Notes: generated from the letters alone by a model not told the origin. A DNA stretch of 64,000 bases from Marinobacter sp. SS21 (GCF_028369065.1 NZ_JAQNDA010000004.1:1-64000), one strand, 5' to 3'. Counted from the stretch's first letter, positions 25,445 through 34,899 are shown. Program-made: numbers and translations.

Positions 25445-26575
25445 ATGATCATTGGCGTTCCCAAGGAAATCAAGAACCACGAGTATCGGGTTGGTTTGCC
25501 GCCGGCAGCGGTTCGCGAGCTGGGCGGCCATGGCCACCAGCTGCTGGTGGAAAGCCAGGCCGGTGCCGGCATTGGCTATTCCGATGCGGACTACGGTGAT
25601 GCCGGTGCGACCATTGTTGGCTCGGCCCGGGAGGTGTTTGCGCAGGCACAGTTGCTCATCAAGGTGAAGGAACCGCAGGCGGCTGAACGCTCGATGCTGA
25701 CACCGGATCACACCCTGTTCACCTACCTTCACCTGGCGCCCGACCGGCCTCAAACCGTCGATCTGCTGGCCTCCGGCGCCACCTGCATCGCTTATGAAAC
25801 CGTCACCGACGCCCACGGCCACTTGCCATTGCTGGCGCCGATGTCGGAGGTGGCAGGGCGGATGTCGGTGCAGGCCGGTGCCCGCTGCCTGGAAAAATCC
25901 ATGGGCGGGCGGGGCGTGTTGCTGGGCGGGGTCCCCGGTGTCGAGCCGGCCCGGGTGACGGTGATCGGCGGCGGTGTGGTGGGCCAGAATGCGGTCGCCA
26001 TGGCCGTGGGGTTGGGCGCCAGCGTCACGGTGCTGGACCGGAACATCGAGGCGCTACGGCAGCTGGATAATCGTTATGGCAACCGCATTCGTACCCTGTG
26101 CTCGACCCGGGACGCCCTGGAGCAGTCGGTGATCCAGTCCGACCTGGTGATCGGGGCGGTGCTGATTCCCGGCGCTTCGGCACCGAAACTGGTGACCCGG
26201 GACATGCTCCGGCGAATGGCGAATGGCAGTGTCGTGGTGGATGTCGCCATCGATCAGGGTGGCTGTGTCGAGACCTCCCGCCCCACCACCCACGCCGACC
26301 CTACCTATGTGGAGGAGGGCGTGGTGCACTACTGCGTCGCCAACATGCCCGGTGCCCTGGCGCGCACCTCCAGTCAGGCGCTGAGCAATGTGACGCTGCC
26401 ATTCATTGTGGCCCTGGCGGACCAGGGGCCAGTGCCCGCCCTGCTGGCGGACGGCCACCTGCGGGCTGGGCTGAATGTGTGTGCCGGCAAGGTAACGCAT
26501 CGGCAAGTGGCAGAGGCGCATGGCTACGAATACACCGAGGCCGAGCCGCTGCTGCGGCAACTGCAAACCCACTGA
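25445..26575 (+). CDS. ald: Alanine dehydrogenase
   Basis: This 376-residue alanine dehydrogenase has the N-terminal [20 protein letters not shown] with substrate-binding residues, YLHLAPD with the catalytic His, [14 protein letters not shown], and a Rossmann fold with [13 protein letters not shown]. It interconverts L-alanine and pyruvate plus ammonia with NAD. Start is ATG 25445, where homology starts; in-frame sequence upstream (25325-25444) is unlike the family. Length is normal (about 370). It is followed by a GST-like gene 70 bp downstream on the same strand. Confidence 0.95.
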   Translation: MIIGVPKEIKNHEYRVGLPPAAVRELGGHGHQLLVESQAGAGIGYSDADYGDAGATIVGSAREVFAQAQLLIKVKEPQAAERSMLTPDHTLFTYLHLAPDRPQTVDLLASGATCIAYETVTDAHGHLPLLAPMSEVAGRMSVQAGARCLEKSMGGRGVLLGGVPGVEPARVTVIGGGVVGQNAVAMAVGLGASVTVLDRNIEALRQLDNRYGNRIRTLCSTRDALEQSVIQSDLVIGAVLIPGASAPKLVTRDMLRRMANGSVVVDVAIDQGGCVETSRPTTHADPTYVEEGVVHYCVANMPGALARTSSQALSNVTLPFIVALADQGPVPALLADGHLRAGLNVCAGKVTHRQVAEAHGYEYTEAEPLLRQLQTH

Positions 26576-26647
26576 GGCAGGGGGGCGCGGCGCCGGCCGA
26601 CCTCCCCCTGCAGGCCTTTGCCAATCTCCGTTGACCAAGGAATGAAC

Positions 26648-27220
26648 ATGAAACTGATCGGCTCCACCACGTCCCCTTATGTTCGTCGCATCCGGCTGTT
26701 GCTGGCGGACCGGCCCTACCAATTCGATAACCTGGACATCTACGGTGCCGACCGCGATGAGCTGCGCCGGCAGAATCCCGCACTAAAAATTCCCATGCTG
26801 ATCGACGATGGCCAGACCGTGTACGACTCCCGGGTAATCGCCCGTTATCTGATGACCAAGTTCGATTTGCCGGGCCTGGACTGGGAGCAGGAGAACCAGC
26901 TCACCGTGATTGATGCCGCCAACGATTCGTTCGTCACCCTGTTGTTGTCCAAGCGCTCCGGGCTCGACATCGACCAGGGCGCCATGTTTTACCGTCTGCA
27001 ATGGGAGCGGGTGGAGAAGACCCTCACTGCGCTGGCGGCGCTGATCAGCGAAAACCGCTTTGTCGATTGGAACTATCCGGCAATGTGCCTGTACTGCCTG
27101 GTGGACTGGCTCGACTTTCGGGAGCTGCTGGCGGGGGCAGCCAAGGACACCCTGTTGGCGTTCCGCGACCGTCATCGCCAGCGCGAGATTGTCGCGGCAA
27201 CCGACCCCAGGCTGGCCTGA
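26648..27220 (+). CDS. Glutathione S-transferase-like protein
   Basis: This 190-residue protein has a thioredoxin-like N-terminal GST domain (MKLIGSTTSPYVRRIRLLL, NPALKIPMLIDDGQTVYDSR with the Pro and Asp-Ser of the glutathione-binding site) and a helical C-terminal domain. The start of helix 1 is SPYV, so the catalytic residue may be Ser10 as in some bacterial YibF-like members. Start is ATG 26648, six bases after AAGGA. It is on the same strand as ald and a Yip1 gene, but a shared operon is not certain. Substrate unknown. Confidence 0.82.
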   Translation: MKLIGSTTSPYVRRIRLLLADRPYQFDNLDIYGADRDELRRQNPALKIPMLIDDGQTVYDSRVIARYLMTKFDLPGLDWEQENQLTVIDAANDSFVTLLLSKRSGLDIDQGAMFYRLQWERVEKTLTALAALISENRFVDWNYPAMCLYCLVDWLDFRELLAGAAKDTLLAFRDRHRQREIVAATDPRLA

Positions 27221-27302
27221 GTCGCTGGAGCTTTTGCCGGATCTGAACTAGTTTGTGAATGAGGCGTATTGAAAGACGCCATACAACAAGAGGGAAACGG
27301 CG

Positions 27303-27911
27303 ATGCTTCTGAGTCATGCGTTTGGTCTGTTTACCCACCCAGACGACGAGTGGGCTTCCATCCGAAAAGAACACGAGACACCGGCCAGAGTCTATGTGGC
27401 CTATGTCTTGCTCCTGGCGGCCATTGGGCCGGTCTGCGCGTATATGTCCACCGCCCACTTTGGCTGGAGCGTGGGCGAACGTACGCTCAAACTCACCGAA
27501 ATGAGCGCGTTGCAGCTGAGCGTGCTCACCTATCTGGCCATGCTGGTGGGGGTGTTTGCCTTGGGCTATGCCATCAACTGGATGGCGCGCACCTACGGTG
27601 CCCATGAGGAGCACAACGCGGCCAACGGCATCGCCCTGGCGGCCTATTCCTGCACCCCGCTGTTCCTGGCGGGGTTTGCCCTGCTGTATCCGGTACCCTG
27701 GTTCAATGCCCTGGTGTTCCTTGGTGCCGCCTGTTACGGCGCCTGGTTGCTGTACGATGGCCTGCCCATCGTGATGCAGATCCCCAAGGACCAGGCGATC
27801 ATGTACGCCGGTTCGTTGCTGGCGGTGGCGCTGGTGATTCTGGTCTCCACCCGGGTCGGGTCGGTGCTGTTGTGGAGTTACGGTTTCGGGCCGACCTTCA
27901 TCGAGGTGTAG
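27303..27911 (+). CDS. Yip1-family membrane protein
   Basis: This 202-residue protein has about five hydrophobic segments (about residues 30-50, 75-100, 115-135, 140-155 and 170-195) and the bacterial Yip1 pattern, SHAFGLFTHPDDEWASIRKE at the N-terminus and ANGIALAAYSCTPLFLAG in the middle. Function in bacteria is not known; Yip1 proteins in eukaryotes act in membrane trafficking. The RBS (GAGGGAAACGGCG, start 27303) is reasonable. The gene ends 23 bp before a MITE that separates it from the convergent TetR gene. Confidence 0.8.
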   Translation: MLLSHAFGLFTHPDDEWASIRKEHETPARVYVAYVLLLAAIGPVCAYMSTAHFGWSVGERTLKLTEMSALQLSVLTYLAMLVGVFALGYAINWMARTYGAHEEHNAANGIALAAYSCTPLFLAGFALLYPVPWFNALVFLGAACYGAWLLYDGLPIVMQIPKDQAIMYAGSLLAVALVILVSTRVGSVLLWSYGFGPTFIEV

Positions 27912-27934
27912 CGCCTCCGGGCGCTGTCATCTAG

Positions 27935-28197
27935 GGAGCCTCTGATTAACTCCGGATCACCTCTGGCATTCAGAGCCATTCACAATCAAGGCGCGACTTT
28001 GCAGTAATGTCTGGACCTTGCAAAAAGGCGCAACGCCGAGTGTGGATGGCTCTGAATGCCCCGCAGGGCGCGCTCTGAAGGCTGCACCTGCGGCGTTGCG
28101 GCTCTTGCCAAGGGCGACGGCTATTGGCTGCGAACCGCGTCTTGCATCTACAGCCTTCAGATCGCGCAGAGGCGATTCGGAGTTAATCAGAGGCTCC
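27935..28197. mobile_element. MITE with CTAG target duplication
   Basis: This is a 263-bp non-coding element with terminal inverted repeats. The left end GGAGCCTCTGATTAACTCCG (27935-27954) is repeated exactly, inverted, at the right end (28178-28197), and pairing continues about 12 bp further with few mismatches. CTAG flanks it on both sides (27931-27934 and 28198-28201), a target duplication like that of IS5-group elements. A second internal inverted repeat (TGGCATTCAGAGCC near 27963 and its complement near 28046-28060) lets the RNA fold into a long hairpin. It encodes no transposase and would need one in trans. Confidence 0.9.
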
Positions 28198-28830
28198 CTA
28201 GCTTGATTCTGCGCCCTGGCGTTCGATCAGGGCCATTTCCTGTTCCGTGTAATGACCGATCATATTGGCCAAGCCCTCCACCAACTCGTCGAAGTCAATC
28301 GGCGGCGCCGGCTCGGACAGGTGTCTGACCACCGCAAAAATACCGCCATTGATCATGATGTAGCTCATGGTGGGAATGTTGCGGATTGTCAGGGTTTCCG
28401 GATGGTGCATCAGGTACTGGGTCACCAGTTCTTGCAGGGTTTTTTGTAACGGCTCCAGGTGTTCCTCGAAGCCCAGCGTCATGGCGTGGCGGGCGCACTT
28501 GAGGTAGCGCGCATCGTTTTGCTGCAGAAATTCCTTGAATTGCTGCAACAGTTCCCGCACCGCATCCCGTATCGGTTTCCGAACAAGGGTAGGCACCAAC
28601 GGCTGGATCAGGGCGATGGTGTCGGCCACGAAACGCTCCGCCATCACCTGGAAGATCTGTTCCTTGTTGTCGAAGTATTCGTACAGAGAACCCACACCAA
28701 CCCCTGCAATATCAGCAATTTGTCTGGTGGTTGTCGCCGCCGGACCGTGCTCGGCCATGGCGATGAAACCGGCCTCGATGATGGCGTTGACGGTCTCTTT
28801 AGCGCGCTTTTGACGGGGTTTTCTGGCCAT
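28198..28830 (-). CDS. TetR-family transcriptional regulator
   Basis: This 210-residue TetR regulator has an N-terminal helix-turn-helix (TTTRQIADIAGVGVGSLYEYF, about residues 34-54) and a helical ligand-binding domain. It divergently faces the SDR / di-iron / Baeyer-Villiger monooxygenase genes 81 bp away and is the likely repressor of that cluster. Start is ATG 28830 (MARKPRQKR); the in-frame ATG at 28860 has no ribosome-binding site. The TAG stop is part of the CTAG target site of the adjacent MITE. The pre-insertion sequence would also have read TAG, so the protein is unchanged. Confidence 0.9.
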   Translation of the reverse strand: MARKPRQKRAKETVNAIIEAGFIAMAEHGPAATTTRQIADIAGVGVGSLYEYFDNKEQIFQVMAERFVADTIALIQPLVPTLVRKPIRDAVRELLQQFKEFLQQNDARYLKCARHAMTLGFEEHLEPLQKTLQELVTQYLMHHPETLTIRNIPTMSYIMINGGIFAVVRHLSEPAPPIDFDELVEGLANMIGHYTEQEMALIERQGAESS

Positions 28831-28911
28831 ATTTTTTCCGAATTGTATCCGAACAAGCATTCGCTTTAGTGTAGAGGAAGCATCCTACTATTCATAGCAG
28901 ACAGGTTCATC

Positions 28912-29754
28912 ATGTTTGGAATTCGTTCGCCGAAAAAAAACAGCACAGCCGCCACTGCGGTCGTGACCGGTGCCGGCAGTGGTATCGGCCGGGCCTTCGC
29001 ACTTGAAATCGCCCGCCGTGGGGGCGTGGTGTTGTGCTCCGACATTAATCTGGAGTCGGCACGGGAAACCGTCCAATTGATTGCCCTGGCTGGCGGCCAG
29101 GCCTGGGCCTGGCGCTGCGACGTCAGTGAGCTGGCCGAGGTGGAGGCGCTGGCTGCCAAGGCGGATGAACTGCTGCCCGCACCGGTGGATCTGGTGATCA
29201 ACAACGCCGGAGTCGGTATTGGCGGCAAGCCCATCGGCGAGACCGCCATCAGTGACTGGCAGTGGACCCTGGGCATCAATCTGTGGGGTGTGATTCACGG
29301 TTGCCACGTGTTTGCGCCACGGCTGCGGAAGCTGGGCCGGGGCGGCATCATCAACGTCGCCTCCACCGCCAGTTTTTCCGCGGCCCCGCTGATGGGGCCC
29401 TACAACGTCACCAAGGCCGGTGCGCTGGCGCTGAGTGAGACCCTGTCGGCGGAACTGGCGGGTACCGGCGTGACCGTCACCGCGCTGTGTCCAACCCTGG
29501 TCAAAACCAACATCAATGCTAACGGTCGCATCGTCGGCGAGTCCTCCAAGCTGTTTGACCGGCTGATGGATCGTTTTGGCATGTCCGCGTCACGGGTGGT
29601 CCGGGATGCCCTCAATGCCCTCGATCGGGGCGACCTGTACGTCATGCCACAGTTCGATGCCCGCCTGATCTGGCGCGCCAAGCGCTTGATTCCGCGTACT
29701 TATGCCGCCGGCACGGGACTGATTAACCGATTTGGCGCCAGTCGCCTGCACTGA
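28912..29754 (+). CDS. Short-chain dehydrogenase/reductase
   Basis: This 280-residue SDR has the NAD(P)-binding TGAGSGIGRAFALE (about residues 22-35), NNAGVG, the catalytic Ser in ASTASFS, and YNVTKAGALA (Tyr and Lys). It should interconvert an alcohol and a ketone or aldehyde. It is first in a cluster with a di-iron protein (25 bp later) and a Baeyer-Villiger monooxygenase. A plausible role is oxidising a hydrophobic secondary alcohol to the ketone used by the monooxygenase (inference). Regulated probably by the divergent TetR. Confidence 0.9.
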   Translation: MFGIRSPKKNSTAATAVVTGAGSGIGRAFALEIARRGGVVLCSDINLESARETVQLIALAGGQAWAWRCDVSELAEVEALAAKADELLPAPVDLVINNAGVGIGGKPIGETAISDWQWTLGINLWGVIHGCHVFAPRLRKLGRGGIINVASTASFSAAPLMGPYNVTKAGALALSETLSAELAGTGVTVTALCPTLVKTNINANGRIVGESSKLFDRLMDRFGMSASRVVRDALNALDRGDLYVMPQFDARLIWRAKRLIPRTYAAGTGLINRFGASRLH

Positions 29755-29778
29755 TTCAACCTGCTCAAGGAGTAAGTT

Positions 29779-30705
29779 ATGGCTAAGATCGACCTCGACA
29801 AAATGCTCGAGAAAGTTAAGAACACCCAGTGGGCCCTGTCGGACATCGACTGGGACGCGCCGGGCGCGGACCTGATCACGGAAGAGCAGTGGCCAAAACT
29901 GAAGGAGTTCATGGCGGACCTGATGTGGATCGAGCACGTGGGTGCCCGCGCCTTCGCTGCCATGGCGAACAAAGCCCCCACCGACACCCTGCGTCAGCTG
30001 TATTCCTATTTTCATGCCGAAGAGCAGCGTCACGCCAACGCCGAGATGGCGCTGATGAAGCGCTGGGGCATGCTGGATGGGGACGAGCTGCCGGAGCCCA
30101 ACATCAACCTGCGCCTGGTGATCGAGTGGCTCGACCGCTACAGCGACGAGATGCCGGTGTACGTGCTCGGCACCGTGGTGCCGATGCTGGAGATCGCCCT
30201 GGACGGCGCGCTGTGCAAATTCCTGCTCGATACCGTGGAAGACCCGGTGTGCCATGCCGCCTTCGAAAAAATCAATGACGACGAGTCCCGCCACCTGGGC
30301 GTGGGCTTCACCGTGATGGAGATGCAGGGCCATGGTGCCACTTACATCAAGATGGTGCAGATGGCCGCCCGGTTGATGGACCCACGGTTGATCCTCGGCA
30401 TCGCCTCCTACTTCCCGCTGCTGAACAAGATGCGGGACAACGTGGTGGCGATGGGGCTGTCGGAAGAAAAGCTCTACGAGTGCATGCGCAAGTTCGAGAA
30501 GATCGGCGGGCGTACCGAGGATGGCCGCCGCAACCCCTGGTTCCAGATCATCAAACTCCACAGTCGCTGGGTGGTGGACCGCGACAACCGGCTGTATCAC
30601 AAGCCGGTGGACGCCATTGTGAAGGCGACCAGCTACATTCCGCGCAAGGCGTTGCCGGCGGTCCCGAGCTGGGTCAAAGAGCTGACTTACAAACCGACCG
30701 CCTGA
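29779..30705 (+). CDS. Ferritin-like di-iron protein
   Basis: This 308-residue helical protein has the spacing of a ferritin-like di-iron site: IEHVGARAFAA (Glu near 52), HAEEQRHANAE (ExxH near 80-84), PMLEIALDGALCK (Glu), and NDDESRHLGVGF (ExxH near 172-176). That is two EXXH pairs plus two more glutamates, as in oxygen-activating di-iron oxidases and R2-like proteins. Substrate unknown. The RBS AAGGAG precedes ATG 29779, 25 bp after the SDR. It could be an oxygenase or desaturase working on the substrate of its neighbours, but an uncharacterised role is equally possible. Confidence 0.75.
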   Translation: MAKIDLDKMLEKVKNTQWALSDIDWDAPGADLITEEQWPKLKEFMADLMWIEHVGARAFAAMANKAPTDTLRQLYSYFHAEEQRHANAEMALMKRWGMLDGDELPEPNINLRLVIEWLDRYSDEMPVYVLGTVVPMLEIALDGALCKFLLDTVEDPVCHAAFEKINDDESRHLGVGFTVMEMQGHGATYIKMVQMAARLMDPRLILGIASYFPLLNKMRDNVVAMGLSEEKLYECMRKFEKIGGRTEDGRRNPWFQIIKLHSRWVVDRDNRLYHKPVDAIVKATSYIPRKALPAVPSWVKELTYKPTA

Positions 30706-30791
30706 GCCGGTCCCCGACCAACCGCCGCACCGGTCGCCGCCCTGGGCTGGCGGGCCGGTGCGCCGTTATCCAGAGACAGTGAGAAGTAGCT

Positions 30792-32330
30792 ATGACCAAC
30801 GCGACCACCAACCGTAACAGCGGTAAGCGAGCCAACGGCGCAAAGGCCAAGAGTCTGGCCGCTCCGAAACGGAGTCGTCCCAGTACCGTGCTGATCGTCG
30901 GCGCGGGTTTTGCCGGTCTTGGTGCCGCCATCCGGCTGCAGCAGGCCGGAATCAAGGACATCGTAATGCTGGAGCGGGCCAGCGAGGTGGGCGGCACCTG
31001 GCGGGACAACACCTATCCCGGCGCTGCCTGTGACATCCCCTCGAACCTGTATTCCTATTCCTTTGATCCCAATCCGGACTGGTCCCGGAGCTTTTCCGGC
31101 AGTGCCGAAATTCTGGATTACATCAAGGCCATGGTGGAGCGGTTCGATCTCGGCAACTACATTCGTTTCAACCAGAATGTCACCGATCTGGCCTACGATG
31201 ATGACCAGGGGCTGTGGCACGCCACCACCGAGGCTGGCGAGGTGTTCAGTGCCCGCGCCGCAGTGATGGCCCAGGGGCCGCTGTCCAACGCCAGCTTCCC
31301 AGCCATCACCGGCATTGACGAGTTCCAGGGCCACAAGATCCACAGCGCCGCCTGGGATCACGACTACGATTTCCGGGGCAAGAAGGTGGGCGTGATCGGC
31401 ACCGGTGCCAGCGCCATCCAGATCATTCCCGAGCTGGTCAGGGACGCCGACAAACTGACGGTGTTCCAGCGCACGCCCGCCTGGGTCATGCCACGCCCCG
31501 ACTTCCAGACCCCGAACTGGCAGAAGACGCTGTTCCGCAAACTGCCGGCGAGTCAGAGCGCGCTGCGCAAGGGCCTCTATCTGGCCCATGAATCCATGGC
31601 GCTGGCGGTGATCTGGAATTCTCCGATGACGGCAATCGCTGAACGATTGGGGCGTTGGCATCTAAAGCGTCAGGTCAAGGACAAGTGGCTGCGTCGCCAG
31701 CTGACGCCGAACTACCGCATTGGCTGTAAGCGGATTCTGGTGTCTAACGACTATTATCCGGCCCTGCAGCAGCCCAACTGCAAGTTGATCACCTGGCCAA
31801 TCGCGCGCTTGTCGGAAAATGGCATCCGTACCGTGGAGGGCATTGAGCATCAATTCGACTGCATCGTGTTCGCCACTGGCTTCGAGGTCAGTCACTCGGG
31901 GACGCCGTTCCCGGTGCGGGGCAGCGGCGGTCGGTTGTTGGCGGAAGACTGGCAGCGGGGCGCTCAGGCCTACAAGAGCATCAACGTGGCCGGCTATCCC
32001 AATCTGTTCCTGACGTTCGGCCCGAACTCCGGTCCGGGTCACAACTCGGCGCTGGTGTACATGGAGTCCCAGATCGACTACATCGTGAAGGGGGTGCGCA
32101 CCATTCTCGACAAGAACCTAAAGGCGCTGGCGGTGCGAGATCGCGCCCAGCAGGTCTATAACGCAGACATTCAGCGTCGTCTGGCGAAAACCAACTGGAA
32201 CTCCGGCTGCAAGAGCTGGTACCTCACCGAGGACGGTTTCAATGCCACCATGTTCCCCGGTTTCGCGACCCAGTACGCCAGCCAGATGGAAGAGCTGGAT
32301 CTCAAGGATTACGCTCTGATAACTGCCTGA
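30792..32330 (+). CDS. Baeyer-Villiger-type flavin monooxygenase
   Basis: This 512-residue FAD/NADPH monooxygenase has two Rossmann motifs, VLIVGAGFAGLGAA near residue 40 and VGVIGTGASAIQ near residue 200. The Baeyer-Villiger fingerprint F-x-G-x3-H-x3-W is present as FQGHKIHSAAWD between them, followed by an aromatic/oxidase-type C-terminus. It should insert oxygen next to a ketone carbonyl to make an ester or lactone. The first about 30 residues are basic and unstructured. Third in the SDR-di-iron-BVMO cluster, 86 bp after the di-iron gene. Its last 29 bp overlap the end of the convergent EAL gene. Confidence 0.88.
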   Translation: MTNATTNRNSGKRANGAKAKSLAAPKRSRPSTVLIVGAGFAGLGAAIRLQQAGIKDIVMLERASEVGGTWRDNTYPGAACDIPSNLYSYSFDPNPDWSRSFSGSAEILDYIKAMVERFDLGNYIRFNQNVTDLAYDDDQGLWHATTEAGEVFSARAAVMAQGPLSNASFPAITGIDEFQGHKIHSAAWDHDYDFRGKKVGVIGTGASAIQIIPELVRDADKLTVFQRTPAWVMPRPDFQTPNWQKTLFRKLPASQSALRKGLYLAHESMALAVIWNSPMTAIAERLGRWHLKRQVKDKWLRRQLTPNYRIGCKRILVSNDYYPALQQPNCKLITWPIARLSENGIRTVEGIEHQFDCIVFATGFEVSHSGTPFPVRGSGGRLLAEDWQRGAQAYKSINVAGYPNLFLTFGPNSGPGHNSALVYMESQIDYIVKGVRTILDKNLKALAVRDRAQQVYNADIQRRLAKTNWNSGCKSWYLTEDGFNATMFPGFATQYASQMEELDLKDYALITA

Positions 32331-34899
32331 CGCTGACGGGCCGGCTCCAGTAGTAACCCTGGCCGTAGAGGCCAGGGAACTGTTGCAGCCAGGCTGCGAC
32401 ATCCCCATTTTCGACCCCCTCCACCACGATCCTCAGCTGCAAGGCCTCCCCCAGTTCCAGCGCGGTCCGCAGGATGCGTTGGCGGGTGAGGTCGGTGGTG
32501 ATGTCCTGAAGGAAACTGCGGTCGATCTTCAGCTCATCAAGATCGAAGCTGGCCAGGGTGCCTAACGACGAATGGCCGGTGCCGAAATCGTCCAGCGCAA
32601 TCTGGAAGCCGGCCTGGCTGAGCCGGTGGATCATCCCTTGGGCCAGTGCGGTGTTGGCCATCATCGAGGTCTCGGTAATCTCCAGGATCAGCTGCTGGGG
32701 CGCGATGCCATGACGCTGGAGAGTCGCCAGCGCGGTTTGGTCAAACGCCGGCTGGGTCAGATCGAGGGCCGAAATGTTGATGGCCAGGGTGAGATCGTTG
32801 CCATAGTGGGGCGCCAACTGGTGCCAGTCCCGGCACACCCGGTCCAGGATCCAGCGGGTGACCCGATGGATGGTGCCCAGCTGTTCCGCCAGCGGAATCC
32901 ACTGATCCGGCGCGATGGCGCCAAACTCCGGGTGCTGCCAGCGGATCAGGGCCTCGAATGCCACCACCCGGTGGTCGGCCAGGCTGACTTTAGGCTGGTA
33001 CAGCAAATAGATATCGTCGTTGTTCAGGGCGCCGTCGAGATCCAGCATCAGCATTTGTTTCTGGTACTGCTGCTCCGCCACCGCAGAGTCGTACTCGGTC
33101 AGGGTCTGGGTCCGATTGAGGGATGCAGAGCCGGCGCAGGACAGCACCTCGGCACCGCTGTTGCCATGCTGCTGGGAGTGGGCAATGCCGATTGACGGCG
33201 CCCAGCTAAAAGCGTAGCGGTCTTCAACGAAGCCGGCTTCCAGCCATTGAGTCAGGGCGGGCCAGAGCTGGTCGGTGGGCTTCTCCAGATGATTGCGGTA
33301 CACCGCGAAGGTGTGATTTACGGTATCCACCGTGCCCAGGGGTTGCCGATTGAACCGGACCAGGGCATTGCCCAGCAGCTTGCGCAGAAAGCTGTCGAGC
33401 TGGCCCAGGTAGGCATTGAGCAGGTGCTCCGAGGCCTGGTGCCCCAGGGACTGCTCGATTTCATGGAAGCGCTCGATACGGATCAGCAGCAGCGTGTAAG
33501 GCTCGCCCTGGCGGTGTAGCTGGTCCAGGGTTTCTTCCACCACCACCCGGTTGGGGCGCCCGGTGACCCGGTGAGTAATGAGCAAGCGGTCATAGTCGGC
33601 CTTCAGCCGGACTCTCCGGCTACGCTCTTCCCGTACCCGCAGTGACGCCAGCTGCCGTCGCCGTCGTTCTTCCAGCAGCTGTTGGCCGATGCCCATGGTG
33701 AGGATCAGGGCTGCGGCGCTGGTGCCCAGGAAAAAGGCCGAATTGGTGAGACTGTTGACCGGTACCCAACCGATGGTGCGGATGGACGACACCAACGCGC
33801 CCAGCAACAACGCCAACACCGCCGCGGCAAAGTAGCGGGCGTACAGGTGGCTGCGCAGACGCTGCAAGACCAGCACCAGAATATAGAACAGGGCCACGGT
33901 GGCCAGCACCAGCAGGCTGCCCTGGCCCAAGTAGGGAATCTGCAGTGGTGTGGTCACCAGTAACAAAAAAGCGATCAGCGACAAGCCGTTGAGAATGCGG
34001 GAGGGCAGTTGGGGCAATTCGATCGCGTGGCGGGTGAACTGGCAGATGGCAATCAGGCACATGGGCAGGCTGATGCCGATCAGGGCGTTGGCTGCGGGCA
34101 GGTTTGGCCAGAGTAGCCAGGGGCCGAAACCCTCGATCACCAGCTGGGTGAGAATGACGCCGAGCAGCAGCACACTCAGCCAGGCCAGTTCCGGGCGTCG
34201 CAGCATGCCGACCATGAGGATGTTGAACACCATGGCGAAGCCCAGCAGACCGGCCACGAACGCTTTCCACACCAGGGTCAGCGCGCTCGAATCCACCACT
34301 TCCTGGGGCGACTGCAGGGTTACCGGCAGCATGGTGGGGCCGGTGTTGCGAACTTCGAACAGATAGACCGTCGAACTGCGAGGCGGCAGGGTCACCGGCC
34401 AGACCCACTGCGGCAGCTTGTAGAGGCGGGTGTTGAACGGGTACAGATCCCCCATCACCGGTAGCCGATCGACAACCCCGTCGCGAATGGCGGCCGGGGC
34501 GATATGGTCGAGAAAGGGCGCCGCAACCACAATCAGCCGCTGCCTCGGCTGGTCGCCGGGGTTATCCAGCTGGAAACGGAAGGTGGCCGGGCCGGTCAGG
34601 TAGCCAATGCCGCTGCCGTTGTTAGGCGCGGCCTGCCAGTTGTGTTGGCGCCAGTGGCCACTCGCCAACACCCTATCCAGGCTGTCGAGTACGTAGTGGA
34701 GGCGAGGGCGGGGGGGCTGGTCAGACTCGAACCCGCCAGGGTGGGCCAGCAGGGGCTGCGGGTGATAAAACGCATGCATCAGTAAACCGTAGCCGACCGC
34801 CAGCAGCACCAGGAGCAGAGGCACCCAGGCGGGGGTCAGGCTCAGCGGCTGGGCCAGTGCGGGTAGAGCTGGTTGGCTGTGGGAGTGGCTGGTTTCCAT
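32302..34899 (-). CDS. 7TM sensor protein with degenerate GGDEF and intact EAL domain
   Basis: This is a membrane protein of about 865 residues with four parts. First comes a signal/TM segment and a periplasmic 7TMR-DISM extracellular domain (about residues 60-220), then seven transmembrane helices (about 225-435). A GGDEF domain follows whose signature is lost (DTVNHTF in place of GGDEF). Last is an EAL domain with EALIRW, AINISALDL, EITETSMM, DDFGTGHSSL and DELKIDRSF all present. It is therefore a likely c-di-GMP phosphodiesterase sensing an extracellular or membrane signal. Start ATG 34899 is preferred over an in-frame GTG at 34974. It converges on the BVMO gene with a 29-bp overlap. Confidence 0.85.
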   Translation of the reverse strand: METSHSHSQPALPALAQPLSLTPAWVPLLLVLLAVGYGLLMHAFYHPQPLLAHPGGFESDQPPRPRLHYVLDSLDRVLASGHWRQHNWQAAPNNGSGIGYLTGPATFRFQLDNPGDQPRQRLIVVAAPFLDHIAPAAIRDGVVDRLPVMGDLYPFNTRLYKLPQWVWPVTLPPRSSTVYLFEVRNTGPTMLPVTLQSPQEVVDSSALTLVWKAFVAGLLGFAMVFNILMVGMLRRPELAWLSVLLLGVILTQLVIEGFGPWLLWPNLPAANALIGISLPMCLIAICQFTRHAIELPQLPSRILNGLSLIAFLLLVTTPLQIPYLGQGSLLVLATVALFYILVLVLQRLRSHLYARYFAAAVLALLLGALVSSIRTIGWVPVNSLTNSAFFLGTSAAALILTMGIGQQLLEERRRRQLASLRVREERSRRVRLKADYDRLLITHRVTGRPNRVVVEETLDQLHRQGEPYTLLLIRIERFHEIEQSLGHQASEHLLNAYLGQLDSFLRKLLGNALVRFNRQPLGTVDTVNHTFAVYRNHLEKPTDQLWPALTQWLEAGFVEDRYAFSWAPSIGIAHSQQHGNSGAEVLSCAGSASLNRTQTLTEYDSAVAEQQYQKQMLMLDLDGALNNDDIYLLYQPKVSLADHRVVAFEALIRWQHPEFGAIAPDQWIPLAEQLGTIHRVTRWILDRVCRDWHQLAPHYGNDLTLAINISALDLTQPAFDQTALATLQRHGIAPQQLILEITETSMMANTALAQGMIHRLSQAGFQIALDDFGTGHSSLGTLASFDLDELKIDRSFLQDITTDLTRQRILRTALELGEALQLRIVVEGVENGDVAAWLQQFPGLYGQGYYWSRPVSVRQLSERNP

